The translations under genes were made by a program, and so were the position numbers. This document shows, piece after piece, positions 6,864 through 7,679 of a DNA stretch of 7,679 bases; within the stretch, counting starts at the first letter, position 1; each line of letters begins with the position of its first letter. Source of the stretch: Thermogutta sp. (GTDB lineage Bacteria; Planctomycetota; Planctomycetia; Pirellulales; Thermoguttaceae); contig JAAZNR010000201.1 of assembly GCA_012798155.1 (NCBI GenBank), positions 1 to 7,679 on the forward strand, read 5' to 3'. The notes beneath the pieces were generated by a model. The model was not told the origin of the DNA. It saw nothing but the letters and a program-made list of their open reading frames with translations, and did not search any database.

Positions 6864-7679
6864 TTACACCGCGAAGGGATCACGCTCCGGACGCGATCGC
6901 AACACGTTCGCCTCTTCGTCGCCCGGAAACTCCGCCTTCACCGGATCGAACGTCAGTTTTCGGTTCAGAATCCAGGCGATGGCCGCGGCATGGCAGGCCG
7001 TGTGGGAGTGATACATCACCTCTTCGTTGCAAACCGGCTTGCCGCGGGTCTTGACGCAGTCGAAGAAGTTACGGGCATGGGCGGTCACGTCCAAGCCCTT
7101 GACGCGGGTCAGCTCCTCGGGAATCTCGCTTTTCAGCGATTCCGGCCGGATTTCCACCCCTCCTTCGTCTCCCGTCTCGATCCAACCCTTGTCGCCCACA
7201 TACCGCACGGGACAGGTTCCCAGCGCGGTGATGAACTTGGGCGCGCGGTCGCCGAACGGCGTCTTCAAAAAGTCGAGGATCGCCGTCAGCCCGCCGGCAT
7301 AGCGACAGATGATCTTGTCTTCGGCGGGTTCATACTCGACGGGCATGGTATCGTCCGCGCCGGCCGCCCATTGGCAGAGGTCGAGGGTATGGGCACCCCA
7401 ATCCAGCAGTTTGGCGCCGGAATCGAAGTCGAACTGCCCGCGCCATCCGCCTTGCACATAGCTCTTGTTGTACGGCCGCCACGGAGCCGGCCCCAACCAC
7501 AGATTCCAGTCGACCACCTCCTTGGGCGGCGTTTGCTCGCGCGGCAACCAGGTGTTGTCCAGTTGAGGCTCATAGACCGAGGCGTACAGGGTGTGGAGTT
7601 TTCCCAGCTTGCCGCTTCGAGCCGTCTCCGCGGCGAAGCGAAAGTTCGGCACGCTGCGCCGCTGCGTACCGGCCTGAAA
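6864..7679 (-). CDS. Gfo/Idh/MocA-family oxidoreductase, C-terminal 271 residues (N-terminus beyond window)
   Basis: This is an NAD(P)-dependent dehydrogenase-like protein of the Gfo/Idh/MocA family, which acts on sugars, inositols or their derivatives; the substrate cannot be told. The first visible residues, FQAGTQRRSVPNFRFA, correspond to the end of the Rossmann domain (usual form VGTQ-RS), so the nucleotide-binding part, roughly 150 residues or more, lies past the right edge. Then come the central W-W substrate region (VDWNLWLGPAPWRPYN), the catalytic-type motif GAHTLDLCQWA (His codon 7389-7391), and the C-terminal dimerisation beta-sheet. It ends with CHAAAIAWILNRKLTFDP and DEEANVLRSRPERDPF, a tail typical of the version abundant in Planctomycetota and Verrucomicrobiota, where many members are exported by the Tat route; the signal region is not visible here. 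The stop is TAA at 6866-6864. The glycosidase gene follows after 180 bp, compatible with a shared role in glycan use. Confidence 0.94.
   Translation of the reverse strand, partial: FQAGTQRRSVPNFRFAAETARSGKLGKLHTLYASVYEPQLDNTWLPREQTPPKEVVDWNLWLGPAPWRPYNKSYVQGGWRGQFDFDSGAKLLDWGAHTLDLCQWAAGADDTMPVEYEPAEDKIICRYAGGLTAILDFLKTPFGDRAPKFITALGTCPVRYVGDKGWIETGDEGGVEIRPESLKSEIPEELTRVKGLDVTAHARNFFDCVKTRGKPVCNEEVMYHSHTACHAAAIAWILNRKLTFDPVKAEFPGDEEANVLRSRPERDPFAV

Overview
This GC-rich window carries four protein genes, all on the minus strand. They suggest a heterotrophic polysaccharide-degrading bacterium, most plausibly of the Planctomycetota/Verrucomicrobiota (PVC) group. The basis is the mix of a Gfo/Idh/MocA oxidoreductase of the type abundant in those phyla, a secreted clan GH-A glycosidase-like protein of a kind common there, and wide spacing between co-directional genes. 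This taxonomic guess is inference; no rRNA or marker gene is present.

In transcription order, from high to low coordinates, the genes are as follows. (1) 7679-6864 is the C-terminal part of a Gfo/Idh/MocA-family dehydrogenase whose NAD(P)-binding N-terminus lies beyond the right edge. (2) 6683-4041 is a secreted, multi-domain GH42-like glycosidase with two candidate catalytic glutamates. (3) 3620-1701 is a CstA-family membrane transporter (carbon starvation / peptide or pyruvate uptake). (4) 1583-1 is an oligoendopeptidase F (M3 zinc peptidase) whose last roughly 70-80 residues lie beyond the left edge.

The three gaps are 180, 420 and 117 bp, and each holds a different short repeat structure. 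The 180-bp gap has three consecutive 5-bp-stem, 4-nt-loop inverted repeats, two of them inside a 19-bp direct repeat. The 420-bp gap upstream of cstA has a 29-bp tandem duplication and three copies of a 14-bp CGATACGAGG-containing element. The 117-bp gap upstream of pepF has three tandem 21-bp units. No RNA gene, CRISPR array, transposase or phage gene was recognised.

Functionally the set fits nutrient scavenging: extracellular glycan hydrolysis, processing of sugar derivatives by the oxidoreductase, uptake of peptides or pyruvate by CstA, and cytoplasmic peptide breakdown by PepF. The wide gaps argue against one tight operon. I see no convincing undescribed multi-gene system. The most unusual content is the intergenic repeat structure and the unassigned glycosidase. 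Long open frames on the plus strand, and a 100-codon upstream extension of cstA, are judged to be artefacts of high GC.
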